From Acidobacteriota bacterium (GTDB lineage: Bacteria > Acidobacteriota > Terriglobia > Acidiferrales > UBA7541), in assembly GCA_003224055.1 (NCBI GenBank), contig QHYE01000020.1, forward strand, positions 1 through 64,000: DNA of 64,000 nt. Reading direction: 5' to 3'. A model generated the notes under the pieces. The model ran no database searches, had not been told where the DNA came from, and saw only the letters and a list, made by a program, of their open reading frames with translations. A program made the translations under genes and the position numbers. Position 1 is the first letter of the stretch, and the number at the start of each line of letters is the position of its first letter. Below are positions 8,461 to 17,714 of this stretch, piece after piece.

Positions 8461-8484
8461 GGCGGGTTCCGGCCCGCCTTTTTT
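8461..8484 (+). terminator. Intrinsic terminator
   Basis: GGCGGG and CCCGCC pair across a 6-nt loop and are followed by six T residues. It ends the aminotransferase unit and lies directly before the 3' end of the leftward MFS gene. Confidence 0.85.
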
Positions 8485-8486
8485 GT

Positions 8487-9740
8487 TTACACCAAGCCGT
8501 CGCCGGATTCGGCGTGGAAAGTGTCGAGGGTTGGGTGACGGACGCCATCGCGCCGGATGAAGTGAATGACGAGAAGCATGAGCAACGCCCCGCAGACCAT
8601 GACCGCGACGGCGAGTTGCAGCCCCACCTGCAGGTCGCGGAGATCCGAGATTTTGCCGACGATGTGCGGTCCAAGCCCGCCAACCAATTGTGTCGCAAAC
8701 ATGTAGACACCGATGGACGTGGCATGCGCGCGGCGAGGCATCATGTCATGAAGCACGGCCGTGACGGGGCCGTGATACCAGGACATGAAAAAGAACGCAA
8801 TGGAAAGTCCAATAAGCACCGTTGATTTTTCTTCAGACTGGATGGCCAGCAAGAGGAACGGAGTCGCCAGCAAGAATGCTGCCGCGACAGCAAAAATGCG
8901 TCCATAGGTCAGGGACCGTTGCAGACGATCTGCCACAAACCCTCCTGTCAGGACGCCCATCAGCGCAGACAACAGGCCGATGACCGCGAGCGAGACGGAG
9001 GCTTCACGCAAGCTGAAATCCTTGTAGTTGACGGCGAAGTCCGTGCTCCAGGTGAGAAGCGAAACACTCGAAAAAGTGATGCAAATCCCCGCGCAGATCA
9101 AGGAGACAAACGCGGGAACCCGCAGAAGCCGCGAAATCGGCACGACCTCCGAGCGCGGGCCTCGTGGCGGCTCTTCAATTCCAAACAGCGCAATGCCTGG
9201 AAGAATTCCGGCGAAGGCGACGACGAAAAGGGCAATCTGCCAGCCGTACCGCGGCCCGAGGATGCCGCCGAGCACATGGCCGCAAGCGCCGCCGAGCAAC
9301 ATACCAGTTGCAAAAATGGCCTGGGCAATGGCGCGGCGCTCCTGGGGAAATGCGCCGGAAATCATGGACTGCGCCGCGGGAGCGTAAGCCGCTTCACCAA
9401 GGCCGACTACGGCACGCGCGATCAGAAAGAAAATGAAACTGGAAGCCAGACCGCCCGCAAAAGTCGCAACGCTCCAGAACAAAATGCCCACAGCGATGAT
9501 GGCCTTGCGGCTGAAACGATCGGCGAGAAATCCAAACGGGATGCTGGCCACGGCGAGAACAATCAGCAAAAAAGTCTGTAGTGAGCCGAGCTGCGCGTCC
9601 GTCACCTGCAGGTGGCCGCGCAACAGAGGAATCAGCGGCACAAAGACCTGGCGCGCCGCGAAGTTGACAAAATTGATCAAAGCAAGTACAGCAAGAAGGC
9701 GAATTTGGTACGACGAGAGCGGAATGGACTTCGTAGACAT
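8487..9740 (-). CDS. MFS transporter, spinster-like
   Basis: A 417-residue protein with twelve predicted membrane helices. The ATG at 9740 (MSTKSIPLSSYQIRLLAV) gives a normal MFS N-terminus; the longer frame adds 26 hydrophilic residues with no support. The MFS motif A is seen as GFLADRFSRK between helices 2 and 3, and its repeat as GGFVADRLQR in the second half. GLGEAAYAPAAQSMISGAFP is typical of the spinster/major facilitator group that moves organic acids or lipids. Substrate unknown. It converges on the small gene ending at 8435. Confidence 0.88.
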   Translation of the reverse strand: MSTKSIPLSSYQIRLLAVLALINFVNFAARQVFVPLIPLLRGHLQVTDAQLGSLQTFLLIVLAVASIPFGFLADRFSRKAIIAVGILFWSVATFAGGLASSFIFFLIARAVVGLGEAAYAPAAQSMISGAFPQERRAIAQAIFATGMLLGGACGHVLGGILGPRYGWQIALFVVAFAGILPGIALFGIEEPPRGPRSEVVPISRLLRVPAFVSLICAGICITFSSVSLLTWSTDFAVNYKDFSLREASVSLAVIGLLSALMGVLTGGFVADRLQRSLTYGRIFAVAAAFLLATPFLLLAIQSEEKSTVLIGLSIAFFFMSWYHGPVTAVLHDMMPRRAHATSIGVYMFATQLVGGLGPHIVGKISDLRDLQVGLQLAVAVMVCGALLMLLVIHFIRRDGVRHPTLDTFHAESGDGLV

Positions 9741-9833
9741 TCGGAATTCGCCTGCTGACCCGCGTGCAACCTGGTGGAGCGTGAAGGTGAAGCTACCAAT
9801 CTCTGCTGCGCCTATCAATACTATATTACGTCC

Positions 9834-10907
9834 ATGAACAGCGCCCCTTCCCCTAATACGACGACGAGTGACCGGCTAACTACCCTTCTTTCCTACGGCT
9901 TTTTGCTGCTGCTCATCTACCTGGTGTTTCGCATCTACGAGCCGTTCCTGCCCGCATTGGGTTGGGCCGCCATTCTGGTGATTTTCTTCTACCCCATGCA
10001 CCACTGGATGTCGCAACGATTCCAGGCTACCCGGGCCGCCGTTTTCAGTACGCTGGCCGTGACGCTTCTGCTGATTGTGCCCGCGATTCTGCTGACCACT
10101 CTGTTTGTGAGCGAAGCCGTTTCGATTTCACGCGGCGTTCATACGTCCCTCATGCAAGACAATGCGCCGGCGATTGCGAAAACCTGGGCGTGGATCGCGC
10201 AACGCATCCCGGGCCTCGATCCCAACGCCGACCTCGTGGATTTGCTCCAGCAAGCCGTGCAGAAGCAGGCTGCCTATCTCGCGCAGCGCCTCGGCACCGT
10301 CCTTCGGAACATCGCCACGTTCATTTTCGATCTGTTTGTGATGATTTTTGCGCTCTTCTATTTCTTTCGCGATGCCGACGATATTATCCGCGGAATCCGC
10401 AGCATCCTTCCGTTCGACGCGGAACATCGGGATGTGATGATTGTGCAAGCCCGCGACCTCATCTCTGCCAGCGTCACCACCAGCCTGGTCATTGCCGCGA
10501 TTCAGGGCGTGCTCGGCGGGCTGGGCTTTGTGCTGGTGGGCCTGCCGACGCCGCTGTTCTGGGGCGTTGCGATGGCGTTTTTCTCCCTCGTGCCAGTGGT
10601 TGGCTCCGGTTTGATCTTCGTTCCTGCGGCGCTGTGGCTGGGATTCACCGGACATTGGGGGCGCGCCCTTCTTCTGCTCGTGATTTGCGCGGGTGTTACC
10701 ACCATCGTGGACAATGTCTTGCGCCCCATCTTGCTCGGCGGCCGGACCGAATTGAGCGGGCTGGTCATTTTCATCAGCGTAGTGGGTGGCGTCGCGGTCT
10801 TCGGAATGCTCGGTTTGGTGCTGGGTCCGATTCTGGTGGCCACGGCCGCAAGCGTCCTGGCGGTCTACATGAAGCGGCCGGAAAGTCCGCCGATGACGGC
10901 TGGGTAA
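9834..10907 (+). CDS. AI-2E family transporter (PerM/YdiK-like)
   Basis: A 357-residue membrane protein with about eight helices. The N-terminal pair LLLIYLVFRIYEPFLPALGW and AAILVIFFYPMHHW, and the C-terminal block (GLPTPLFWGVAMAFFSLVPV, GSGLIFVPAALWL, VDNVLRPILLGG), are diagnostic of the family. Members include the putative AI-2 exporter TqsA and Na+/H+ antiporter-like proteins, so substrate is open. It starts 93 bases from the divergent MFS gene, so they share a promoter region. Confidence 0.9.
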   Translation: MNSAPSPNTTTSDRLTTLLSYGFLLLLIYLVFRIYEPFLPALGWAAILVIFFYPMHHWMSQRFQATRAAVFSTLAVTLLLIVPAILLTTLFVSEAVSISRGVHTSLMQDNAPAIAKTWAWIAQRIPGLDPNADLVDLLQQAVQKQAAYLAQRLGTVLRNIATFIFDLFVMIFALFYFFRDADDIIRGIRSILPFDAEHRDVMIVQARDLISASVTTSLVIAAIQGVLGGLGFVLVGLPTPLFWGVAMAFFSLVPVVGSGLIFVPAALWLGFTGHWGRALLLLVICAGVTTIVDNVLRPILLGGRTELSGLVIFISVVGGVAVFGMLGLVLGPILVATAASVLAVYMKRPESPPMTAG

Positions 10908-10974
10908 CAGGCGGCTCGTCTTATGGTGGGAGCGCTGCCCGGGTGTGCTAGAGTAGCGCGCTCGAAGGGTTCTC

Positions 10975-13425
10975 ATGACCACCAAGCCCGCACCAAAGCA
11001 CACGGAACTTCCGGCGGCCAAACTGCGCTGGAGGTGCGAGCTTTCTCGCATCCCGTTCGAAACCACCGCGCAAGCGGAGCTCCGGGAAGGCTTCATCGGC
11101 CAGGAACGCGCACTGCGCGCGTTGAAGATGGGCGCCGAGCTTTCCGCTCCCGGCTACAACGTATTCGTTTGCGGTTTGGCCGGAACCAGCCGCGGCGGAA
11201 CCATCGCGCGCATGATCGAGGAGCTGCACCCGCCGACGAAAGAATCCCTCGACCGCTGTTACGCCAACAATTTCAAGCTGCCGGACCGCCCGCGCTTGCT
11301 GGCGCTGCCGCGCGGCCAGGCCAACGGCTTCAAGAAGGACATGCAAGCGGGAATCGATTTTCTGCGGCGGCGGATTCCGCAGGTGTTCGAAGGCGAACCG
11401 TTCCAGCGCCAAAAGGGCCGCATCGTGGAACGCTTCACCGTTCGCGAAAAAGACTTGATGGACGATTTCACGCGCCGGATCGCGCGGGAACAGTTTGCTC
11501 TGGGCCACATGCAAGTCGGCGCCGTGGCGTTGCCGGAGATTTTTCCCGTCCTCGAAGGCCAGATGGTGCCGATCGAAGACATTTCCAAGATGGTGCACGA
11601 GGGGAAACTCGAGTCGCCCGTGGCCGAAGATATCGAGCGCAAGTACGAACAGTTCCGGCAGGAATTTACCGTCGTCTACCGGAAAACGCTCACGCTCTCG
11701 CGGGAACTTGCCAGCGAACTGAGTTATCTCGAGCAGGAAGCCGCATCCGTGCTCGTGGACGGCGTGATCGAGGAACTCAAGGAAAAATATCCCGGCGCGG
11801 ACGTTTCCGAATATCTCGAGGAAGTACGCCACCATCTTCTCGACAATCTCGATCCTTTCAAGGAGCGCGAGGGCGAAGGCGAACACGACGAAGAACCCCC
11901 GGACGGTCTGCCGAAAATGACCGCAGGCCCGGAGCGCGATCCTTTCCGCGTGTACGGCGTAAACGTAATCCTCGCGCACAGCGACGAAGAAATTTCCCCG
12001 GTGATTTTCGAGACGACGCCGACGTACGCAAACTTGTTCGGCACGATCCAGCGCGCCTACGACGCGCGCGGCGGATGGACCAGCGATTTCATGGATCTCC
12101 GCGGCGGCTCGCTGCTGCGCGCCGATGGCGGCTTCCTGATCATGTATTCGCTCGAAGCGCTTTCCGAGGTCGGCGTATGGCGCGCTCTGAAGCGTACGCT
12201 GAACCACAACCGGCTCGAGATTCAGCCGCTGGAGATGTTCTATCCCTTCGGCGGAAGCGCGCTGAAACCGGAAGCCATCGCCATCAATGTGAAGGTCATT
12301 CTGATCGGCGACCGCGAGCTGTACGAGATGCTGTACGAGTACGAAGAAGATTTCCGCAAGATTTTCAAAGTCCGCGTCGAGTTCGATGAAGAAATGGCCA
12401 TGAGCGACGGCGTGATCGCCGAATATGCTGGACGTCTGCGCGCGCTTTCGGAAAAAGAAAATCTCTACCCGTTTGACCGCGGCGCGTTTGCCGCCATGCT
12501 GGAGTATGGCGTTCGAAAGGCAGGCCGCAGAAACAAAGTGACCGCCCGCTTCATTGATATCGCGGATCTGGCTCGCGAAGCGCATTACGACGCGGCCGCC
12601 AGAGGCGAAGCCGTCGTTCGCGCGGCGCACGTCCGCGGTGCATTGTCTTCGAAAATGGAGCGGCACAACCTGATCGAGACGCGCATCCGCGAAATGATCG
12701 AGGAAGGTACGCTGCTCGTCGACGTCAGCGGCACGCGAGTCGGCCAGGTCAACGGGCTGAGCGTGCTCGAGATCGGCGGTTACTCCTTCGGCAAGCCCGT
12801 GCGCATCACCGCCACGGCCGCTTTGGGCAAGGCCGGCTTGATCAACATCGAACGCGAAGCGAATTTAAGCGGGCGCTTCCACGATAAGGGCGTGCACATC
12901 ATTGCCGGCTATTTGCGCAGCCAGTTTGCGCAAGACAAGCCGCTCTCGCTCGCCGCTAGCATTTGCTTCGAACAATCGTATTCCGGGGTAGACGGCGACA
13001 GTGCCAGTTCTACGGAAATTTATGCGTTGGCGTCCGCGCTGTCTGGCTTGCCGCTGCGGCAGGATATTGCCGTGACCGGTTCCATCAATCAGCAGGGAGA
13101 TATTCAAGCCATCGGCGGCGTCAACGAAAAGATCGAAGGATTTTTTGACGTCTGCCGGATCAAGGGACTCACCGGCACGCAGGGCGTCATGATGCCGGAA
13201 TCCAACGTCGAAGACCTGATGCTCCGCGAAGATGTTCTGGAAGCCGTCGCCGCCGGAAAATTTCACATTTGGCCGGTCGCAAAAGTCGAACAAGGCATCG
13301 AGATCCTCACGGGAAGCACGGCCGGCCAAAAAAAGGGCGACGGCAAGTTCGAGCCGGGAACCGTCTTCGCGCTCATGGGCGAGCGCATGAGCCAAATGGC
13401 CCGCAAGTTGAAAGAATTCGAGTAG
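10975..13425 (+). CDS. Lon-like ATP-dependent protease of the AAA_32/S16 (LonB/YcbZ-like) group
   Basis: An 816-residue protein. The C-terminal S16 protease domain carries the Ser-Lys dyad: Ser676 in VDGDSASSTE and Lys719 in GGVNEKIEG. The N-terminal ATPase-like part has a degenerate Walker A, GLAGTSRGGT (67-76), where the usual GK(S/T) is replaced by SRGG, and a long helical insertion with an acidic patch (EREGEGEHDEEPPD). The segment FSGRFHDKGVHIIAGYLRSQ-like at about 640-660 is characteristic of this group. It likely degrades damaged proteins in the cytoplasm. The missing P-loop lysine makes ATP dependence uncertain, although degenerate loops also occur in other members. Confidence 0.9.
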   Translation: MTTKPAPKHTELPAAKLRWRCELSRIPFETTAQAELREGFIGQERALRALKMGAELSAPGYNVFVCGLAGTSRGGTIARMIEELHPPTKESLDRCYANNFKLPDRPRLLALPRGQANGFKKDMQAGIDFLRRRIPQVFEGEPFQRQKGRIVERFTVREKDLMDDFTRRIAREQFALGHMQVGAVALPEIFPVLEGQMVPIEDISKMVHEGKLESPVAEDIERKYEQFRQEFTVVYRKTLTLSRELASELSYLEQEAASVLVDGVIEELKEKYPGADVSEYLEEVRHHLLDNLDPFKEREGEGEHDEEPPDGLPKMTAGPERDPFRVYGVNVILAHSDEEISPVIFETTPTYANLFGTIQRAYDARGGWTSDFMDLRGGSLLRADGGFLIMYSLEALSEVGVWRALKRTLNHNRLEIQPLEMFYPFGGSALKPEAIAINVKVILIGDRELYEMLYEYEEDFRKIFKVRVEFDEEMAMSDGVIAEYAGRLRALSEKENLYPFDRGAFAAMLEYGVRKAGRRNKVTARFIDIADLAREAHYDAAARGEAVVRAAHVRGALSSKMERHNLIETRIREMIEEGTLLVDVSGTRVGQVNGLSVLEIGGYSFGKPVRITATAALGKAGLINIEREANLSGRFHDKGVHIIAGYLRSQFAQDKPLSLAASICFEQSYSGVDGDSASSTEIYALASALSGLPLRQDIAVTGSINQQGDIQAIGGVNEKIEGFFDVCRIKGLTGTQGVMMPESNVEDLMLREDVLEAVAAGKFHIWPVAKVEQGIEILTGSTAGQKKGDGKFEPGTVFALMGERMSQMARKLKEFE

Positions 13426-13441
13426 CCCGCAGCGCAGCTGC

Positions 13442-15934
13442 CTATTCGTAACGCAGAGCTTCGAGAGGATCGAGTTTCGAAGCGCGATAGGCGGGCAAGA
13501 AGCTCGCCAGCGCCGCCACCGCACTCAATGTGACAATCGCTGTCACCAAGGTGAGCGGGTCGCGCGGCTTCAATCCGTAGAGCAACGATTTAGCCGCCTG
13601 CGCTGCGCCTAGCGCCAGCCCGGTGCCAATCACCAGCCCGGCGACCGTCAACATGCCTGCCTCCCGCAAAATCATCCTTACGACCGCTACCCGATCCGCC
13701 CCAATGGCCATGCGGATTCCAATCTCTCTCGTCCGCTGCACCACCATGTAGGAAATCACGCCGTACAACCCAATCGCCGCGAGCAGCGCCGCCAGGAATC
13801 CGAAAAAGCCGGAGAGTGTGGCCATCAATTCATCTTGCAGCAACGAATTGTGTATCTGCGTTTTGAATACCTTGAACTCCAGGTCGATTCCGGGATTCAT
13901 TTCGCCCATCGTCTGCTTCACTGAAGCCATCAAGCTGGTCAGCGGCAACGAAGATCGAATCAGAACTTGATCGTCCGGGCTCGGCTTCTCTTGCTGGGTC
14001 GTAGGATAATAGGCAAAAGGCAAGAATTCCTCGTGCATGTCCTGGAATTTGTTATCCCCTACGACCCCGACAATCTCATACAGCGGCCGCGGCTTTCCCG
14101 GCGCTTCGTGTATTCGAAACCGCTTGCCCAGCGGCTCTGCGCCCTTGAGTATCTTGCGCACAAATGCCTGGTTGACGATCGCCACTTTCACCGACGTGGC
14201 CGTATCCCGTTCATTAAAGTCCCGTCCTGCCAGCAGCGGCGTCCCCACCGTTTGAAAATAACCCGCTCCCAGGTAATTGGTCCATGCCACTCCTGCATCA
14301 GCATCCGAGCCTTCATTTATCACGTTGTTATTCCATGTGCTTCCGCCAAACGGCACAAGCATCGCCTGCGCAGCGGACTCCACACCAGGCATCGCCTGCA
14401 TCCGCTTCGCAATCTCGCGCTTGTACTCCGCGAAGCGCTCCTCAGGCATCTGCAACCTTCGGAATTCGACGTTCGTGATCAGAATCCCGTTCTGCTGGAA
14501 ACCTGCGTTCAGCGTCGTGAGGTTGCGCAAGCTGCGCGCAAACAGCAGTGCGCCCATCAACAGCACGATGGAAAGCGCCACTTGCGAGACGACCAGTATC
14601 CGCCGCAGGCTGAACCGCTCGCGCCCTCCCGATGTGCCCCGGCTTCCGGACTGCAGCAACGTGGCGGGTTCCGCTCGCGTCGCGCGCACCGCCGGCGCCA
14701 GCCCAAAGAAAACCGTCGTCAGAACGGCGAGCCCCGTCGTGAACGCCATCACCCGCCAATCCATTCCCAGATCGATGAAAATTTGGCTGTCCGGCGTGCT
14801 GATGAACGCGACAAGCATGCGGCTCACCGCAAATGCCAGAAAAAGGCCGCATATCGCCCCCACAACCGAGAGCAGCAGGCTTTCCGACAAGAGCTCACGA
14901 ATCATTCGCGCGCGTGTCGCTCCCAGCGCCAGCCGAATCGTGATCTGCCGTTCGCGCGCGCCCGCGCGCGCCAACATCAAGTTCGCCAGATTGGCGCAAG
15001 CAATCAGCAAGACCAACCCGGAGATTCCCAGCAGCAGCCATAGTGACGTCTCTGAGTCTGCCCGCAATTGAGAAAATCCAGTGCTCGCGGGAAAAGCTCC
15101 CAGCTTGTACTCGAGAAACTTCTTCACTCCTTCCGCGTCGTAAAACGGCGGAATTGTCTCTTGCAAAATCGCCGGCGTAACCGCTTTTATTTGCGCGCTT
15201 GCGCGTGCAATCGTCCAACCTGGTTTCAACCGGCCGATGGAAGCCAGCCACCATGCATGGCGGATCGTTAGTCTGTTGTTCCGCAGGCTCAGGATCGGCT
15301 CCACGCAAATCGGCACCGCCACGTCGAACGTATCCCCCACGGACACGCCATTGAACCCCGGCGGCGTAATTCCCACGACCTCAAACGAATTGCCGTCCAG
15401 CGTGAGTCTTTTCCCCACCGCAGACGGATCGCCGCTAAAATTGCGCTGCCAGAATGCGTAACTGATGTTCGCCGCTGTAGTTCCACACCCCGGCTGATCA
15501 TCCGCTGGCCCGACCAACCGCCCCAGGATGGGCTCCACGCCAATCACGTGGAAAAAGTCACCGCTGACGCGAATGCCTCTCGCGTATCGTACCTCTCCGC
15601 CCGTCGCCAAATTGAATCGCTGGTCGCTCCAGACGGCGATCTCGGAGAATCCTTCCTGCCGCTTGCGGATCTGCTCCCACATTGCGAATGTCAGCTGGGA
15701 GTATTGGCTCGAAAACTGGCCCGAACCCCAGTGGCGGCCGGCAATCCGCACCGTGCCGAGCTCTTGAGGGTTCTTCACGGGAATTGTCCTCAGACGGATC
15801 GAGTCAATGAGTTGGAAAATCGCGGTGTTGGCCCCGATTCCAAGGGCAAGCGTCAAAATTGCGACCAGGGTAAAACCGGGGCTCAGACGGAGCAGCCGGA
15901 GGGCGTAACGGAACTCTTGCCAGAATGAGGACAC
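13442..15934 (-). CDS. ADOP-type ABC transporter permease (MacB/FtsX fold)
   Basis: An 830-residue permease. GGAGG lies 5 nt before a GTG at 15934, which is preferred to the GTG four codons upstream. The layout is helix 1 (FTLVAILTLALGIGANTAIF), a MacB-like periplasmic core, an FtsX domain with three helices near the middle, a second periplasmic domain, and a second FtsX domain ending DPLEALRYE. This duplicated, ATPase-less architecture is the 'acidobacterial duplicated orphan permease'. No ATPase gene is adjacent. It lies 13 bases beyond, and converges on, the Lon-like gene. Confidence 0.9.
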   Translation of the reverse strand: MSSFWQEFRYALRLLRLSPGFTLVAILTLALGIGANTAIFQLIDSIRLRTIPVKNPQELGTVRIAGRHWGSGQFSSQYSQLTFAMWEQIRKRQEGFSEIAVWSDQRFNLATGGEVRYARGIRVSGDFFHVIGVEPILGRLVGPADDQPGCGTTAANISYAFWQRNFSGDPSAVGKRLTLDGNSFEVVGITPPGFNGVSVGDTFDVAVPICVEPILSLRNNRLTIRHAWWLASIGRLKPGWTIARASAQIKAVTPAILQETIPPFYDAEGVKKFLEYKLGAFPASTGFSQLRADSETSLWLLLGISGLVLLIACANLANLMLARAGARERQITIRLALGATRARMIRELLSESLLLSVVGAICGLFLAFAVSRMLVAFISTPDSQIFIDLGMDWRVMAFTTGLAVLTTVFFGLAPAVRATRAEPATLLQSGSRGTSGGRERFSLRRILVVSQVALSIVLLMGALLFARSLRNLTTLNAGFQQNGILITNVEFRRLQMPEERFAEYKREIAKRMQAMPGVESAAQAMLVPFGGSTWNNNVINEGSDADAGVAWTNYLGAGYFQTVGTPLLAGRDFNERDTATSVKVAIVNQAFVRKILKGAEPLGKRFRIHEAPGKPRPLYEIVGVVGDNKFQDMHEEFLPFAYYPTTQQEKPSPDDQVLIRSSLPLTSLMASVKQTMGEMNPGIDLEFKVFKTQIHNSLLQDELMATLSGFFGFLAALLAAIGLYGVISYMVVQRTREIGIRMAIGADRVAVVRMILREAGMLTVAGLVIGTGLALGAAQAAKSLLYGLKPRDPLTLVTAIVTLSAVAALASFLPAYRASKLDPLEALRYE

Positions 15935-16067
15935 AGGCACCTCCACGCTATCAGACGACGGGACTGTGAAAATGTCACTTCACTAATGTGGTCGAAACAC
16001 GCCGCCCCTGTTTTGCGGGTCTCTGTTGTCTACCGCATTTTCCTATGCTAAATTTCCCGCACTGGCA

Positions 16068-16799
16068 ATGGCGGAGTCCGCATACCTCCCAGCAGTCGCA
16101 ATCCAAAACTCAAAAGTTCTGGATTCTCCGCGGCATTCCGCTCTGGTGCGCGTCACTCACTGGATTCACACCCTGAGCTTCATCGCCCTCGTCCTGAGCG
16201 GAATCGCCATACTCCTCGCGCACCCGCGTCTCTATTGGGGCGAAACCGGTGCCGTGGGAACTCCTTCTCTGATCGATTTACCGTTTCCCTTCGTCTTGGA
16301 GCTTCAAATCCGCGGCCCGGGTCGGTATCTCCATTTTCTCTCCGCCTGGGTTTTTGTGTTAACCGGTTTGCTTTACGTCCTCTCCGGGCTTTTCACCCGC
16401 CACTTTTGGAAGAACCTGGTGCCAAGCAGGGTGGATCTCGGCTGGAAATCGATCCGGCGAGTGGTCTCGAATCATATGCATTTGAAGCGGCCGGCGGCGG
16501 AAGAGTCCCGGAGCTATAACGTTCTCCAGCGGCTTACCTATCTCGCCGTGGTCTTCTTGCTGTCCCCCTTGATTATCATCACGGGTCTCGCTATGTCCCC
16601 GGCCGTCACGTCCGTCTTTCCCGTCATCGTGACGGTCTTTGGCGGTCAACAATCGGCCCGCACCATTCACTTCTTCGTGGCCGTTGCCCTTGTTCTATTT
16701 CTTTTTGTTCACATCGCGATGGTGTGCCTGGCAGGATTCAAGAATCGCATGCGGGCCATGATCACAGGCCACAACGCCGCCGGGAAGGAGCCATCATGA
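16068..16799 (+). CDS. Membrane cytochrome b (b561/DUF4405-like) partner of the molybdo-oxidoreductase
   Basis: A 243-residue protein with four or five helices. Haem-ligand candidates are His in RVTHWIHTLSF, His in GRYLHFLSAW and His in ARTIHFFVAV plus LFVHIAMV, the four-helix di-haem pattern of this family. The start is uncertain: an in-frame TTG at 16026 is also possible, and neither has a clear ribosome binding site. Its TGA overlaps the ATG of the YedY-like gene (ATGA), so the two are co-translated. By analogy with YedYZ it should pass electrons between the membrane quinone pool and the molybdenum subunit. Confidence 0.82.
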   Translation: MAESAYLPAVAIQNSKVLDSPRHSALVRVTHWIHTLSFIALVLSGIAILLAHPRLYWGETGAVGTPSLIDLPFPFVLELQIRGPGRYLHFLSAWVFVLTGLLYVLSGLFTRHFWKNLVPSRVDLGWKSIRRVVSNHMHLKRPAAEESRSYNVLQRLTYLAVVFLLSPLIIITGLAMSPAVTSVFPVIVTVFGGQQSARTIHFFVAVALVLFLFVHIAMVCLAGFKNRMRAMITGHNAAGKEPS

Positions 16800-17560
16800 G
16801 TAGTCCGCTCTCGCGCCGAAAGTTAATCACCACTGGCTTGGCAACGGCGGCAGGCGTATCGGGCTTGGGAGTCGCAGCGGTCCTCGCCCAACGCTATGGT
16901 CTCATCCCGCCCGATCACGGCGGCATCTTCGGCGCGGGCGAAACCCTGACTTATGCGGGGCAGCGGCTCTTGACGTCTCATCATTCGCTCGCGCGCGAAT
17001 TCAACCGCAGCGAAATCTCAAAGGTTGCGTTCGTCAATGGCAAGCCTCCCCAAAACGAGGCGTACCAACGCCATGTTGCCGGAGGGTTCGCGGACTGGCG
17101 CCTAACCGTGGACGGATTGGTCGCTCGTCCATCCTCGTTCTCCCTCGCCGACCTGAAACGGTTTCCTGCCCGCAGTCAGATCACCCATCAAGCCTGCGAA
17201 GAAGGCTGGTCCTTCATTGCCGAATGGATCGGTGTTCCGCTTTCCACTGTCCTGAATTTCGTGGGCGTCAGCGCGCAGGCGAAGTATGTTGTCTACTATT
17301 CGTTGGACGGATTTTGGTGGGACAGCATTGACATGCCCGACGCTTGGCATCCGCAAACCTTTCTCGCCTACGGCATGAACGGCGGGGAGCTGCCCGTCGA
17401 TCACGGCGCTCCCGTTCGCATGAAGGTCGCCCGCCAGCTCGGTTACAAGAGCGTTAAATACATCTCTCACATCACCTTTACCGACTCGATGAAGCACATC
17501 GGCGACGGCCTGGGCTCCCCGGCCCCGGCAGCAGGCTACTCCTGGTACGCCGGCATCTGA
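16796..17560 (+). CDS. Tat-exported molybdopterin oxidoreductase, YedY/MsrP-like
   Basis: A 254-residue protein. The N-terminus SRRKLITTGLATAAGVSGLG is a twin-arginine signal. The sulfite-oxidase-fold core contains THQACEEGWSFIAEWIGVPL, in which Cys is the expected molybdenum ligand, followed by YYSLDGFWWDSIDM and the C-terminal MKVARQLGYKSVKYI segment. It overlaps the cytochrome b gene by four bases. Known relatives (MsrP) repair methionine sulfoxide in periplasmic proteins, but other sulfoxide or sulfite substrates are possible. The protein should act outside the cytoplasmic membrane with the cytochrome b as electron donor. Confidence 0.88.
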   Translation: MSSPLSRRKLITTGLATAAGVSGLGVAAVLAQRYGLIPPDHGGIFGAGETLTYAGQRLLTSHHSLAREFNRSEISKVAFVNGKPPQNEAYQRHVAGGFADWRLTVDGLVARPSSFSLADLKRFPARSQITHQACEEGWSFIAEWIGVPLSTVLNFVGVSAQAKYVVYYSLDGFWWDSIDMPDAWHPQTFLAYGMNGGELPVDHGAPVRMKVARQLGYKSVKYISHITFTDSMKHIGDGLGSPAPAAGYSWYAGI

Positions 17561-17612
17561 GGCAAAGCCGAGTCAATTCTTCGTTTCAAGAGCTATTCGG
17601 ACAAGTTTGAAG

Positions 17613-17665
17613 CTCCTGTTGACGGCCAACAGGAATGTGTTAGGCTCCCATTTTCTCCTGTTGAC
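17613..17665 (+). promoter_or_regulatory. Direct repeat and palindrome upstream of the second ADOP gene (putative operator)
   Basis: CTCCTGTTGAC occurs at 17613-17623 and 17655-17665, 42 bp apart (about four helical turns). The first copy is also part of the perfect inverted repeat CCTGTTG-acggc-CAACAGG (17615-17633). The pair lies 50-100 bp before the permease start, as expected for a dimeric repressor such as a PadR-type regulator, which often accompanies these permeases. No regulator gene is adjacent. Confidence 0.5.
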
Positions 17666-17714
17666 CGTCTAAAGGAGCACATGCCTTCTCCCGTGTGCTG
17701 AGGGCGAGCTAGCC

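Noticed and set aside
10923-12389. Long rightward Arg-rich open frame
   Set aside because: It overlaps the Lon-like gene in another frame and is dominated by Arg, Gly and Pro, typical of a GC-rich shadow frame.
10948-12666. Long leftward open frame of 572 codons
   Set aside because: It is the antisense shadow of the Lon-like gene; the coding strand holds the Ser-Lys protease dyad and a good start.
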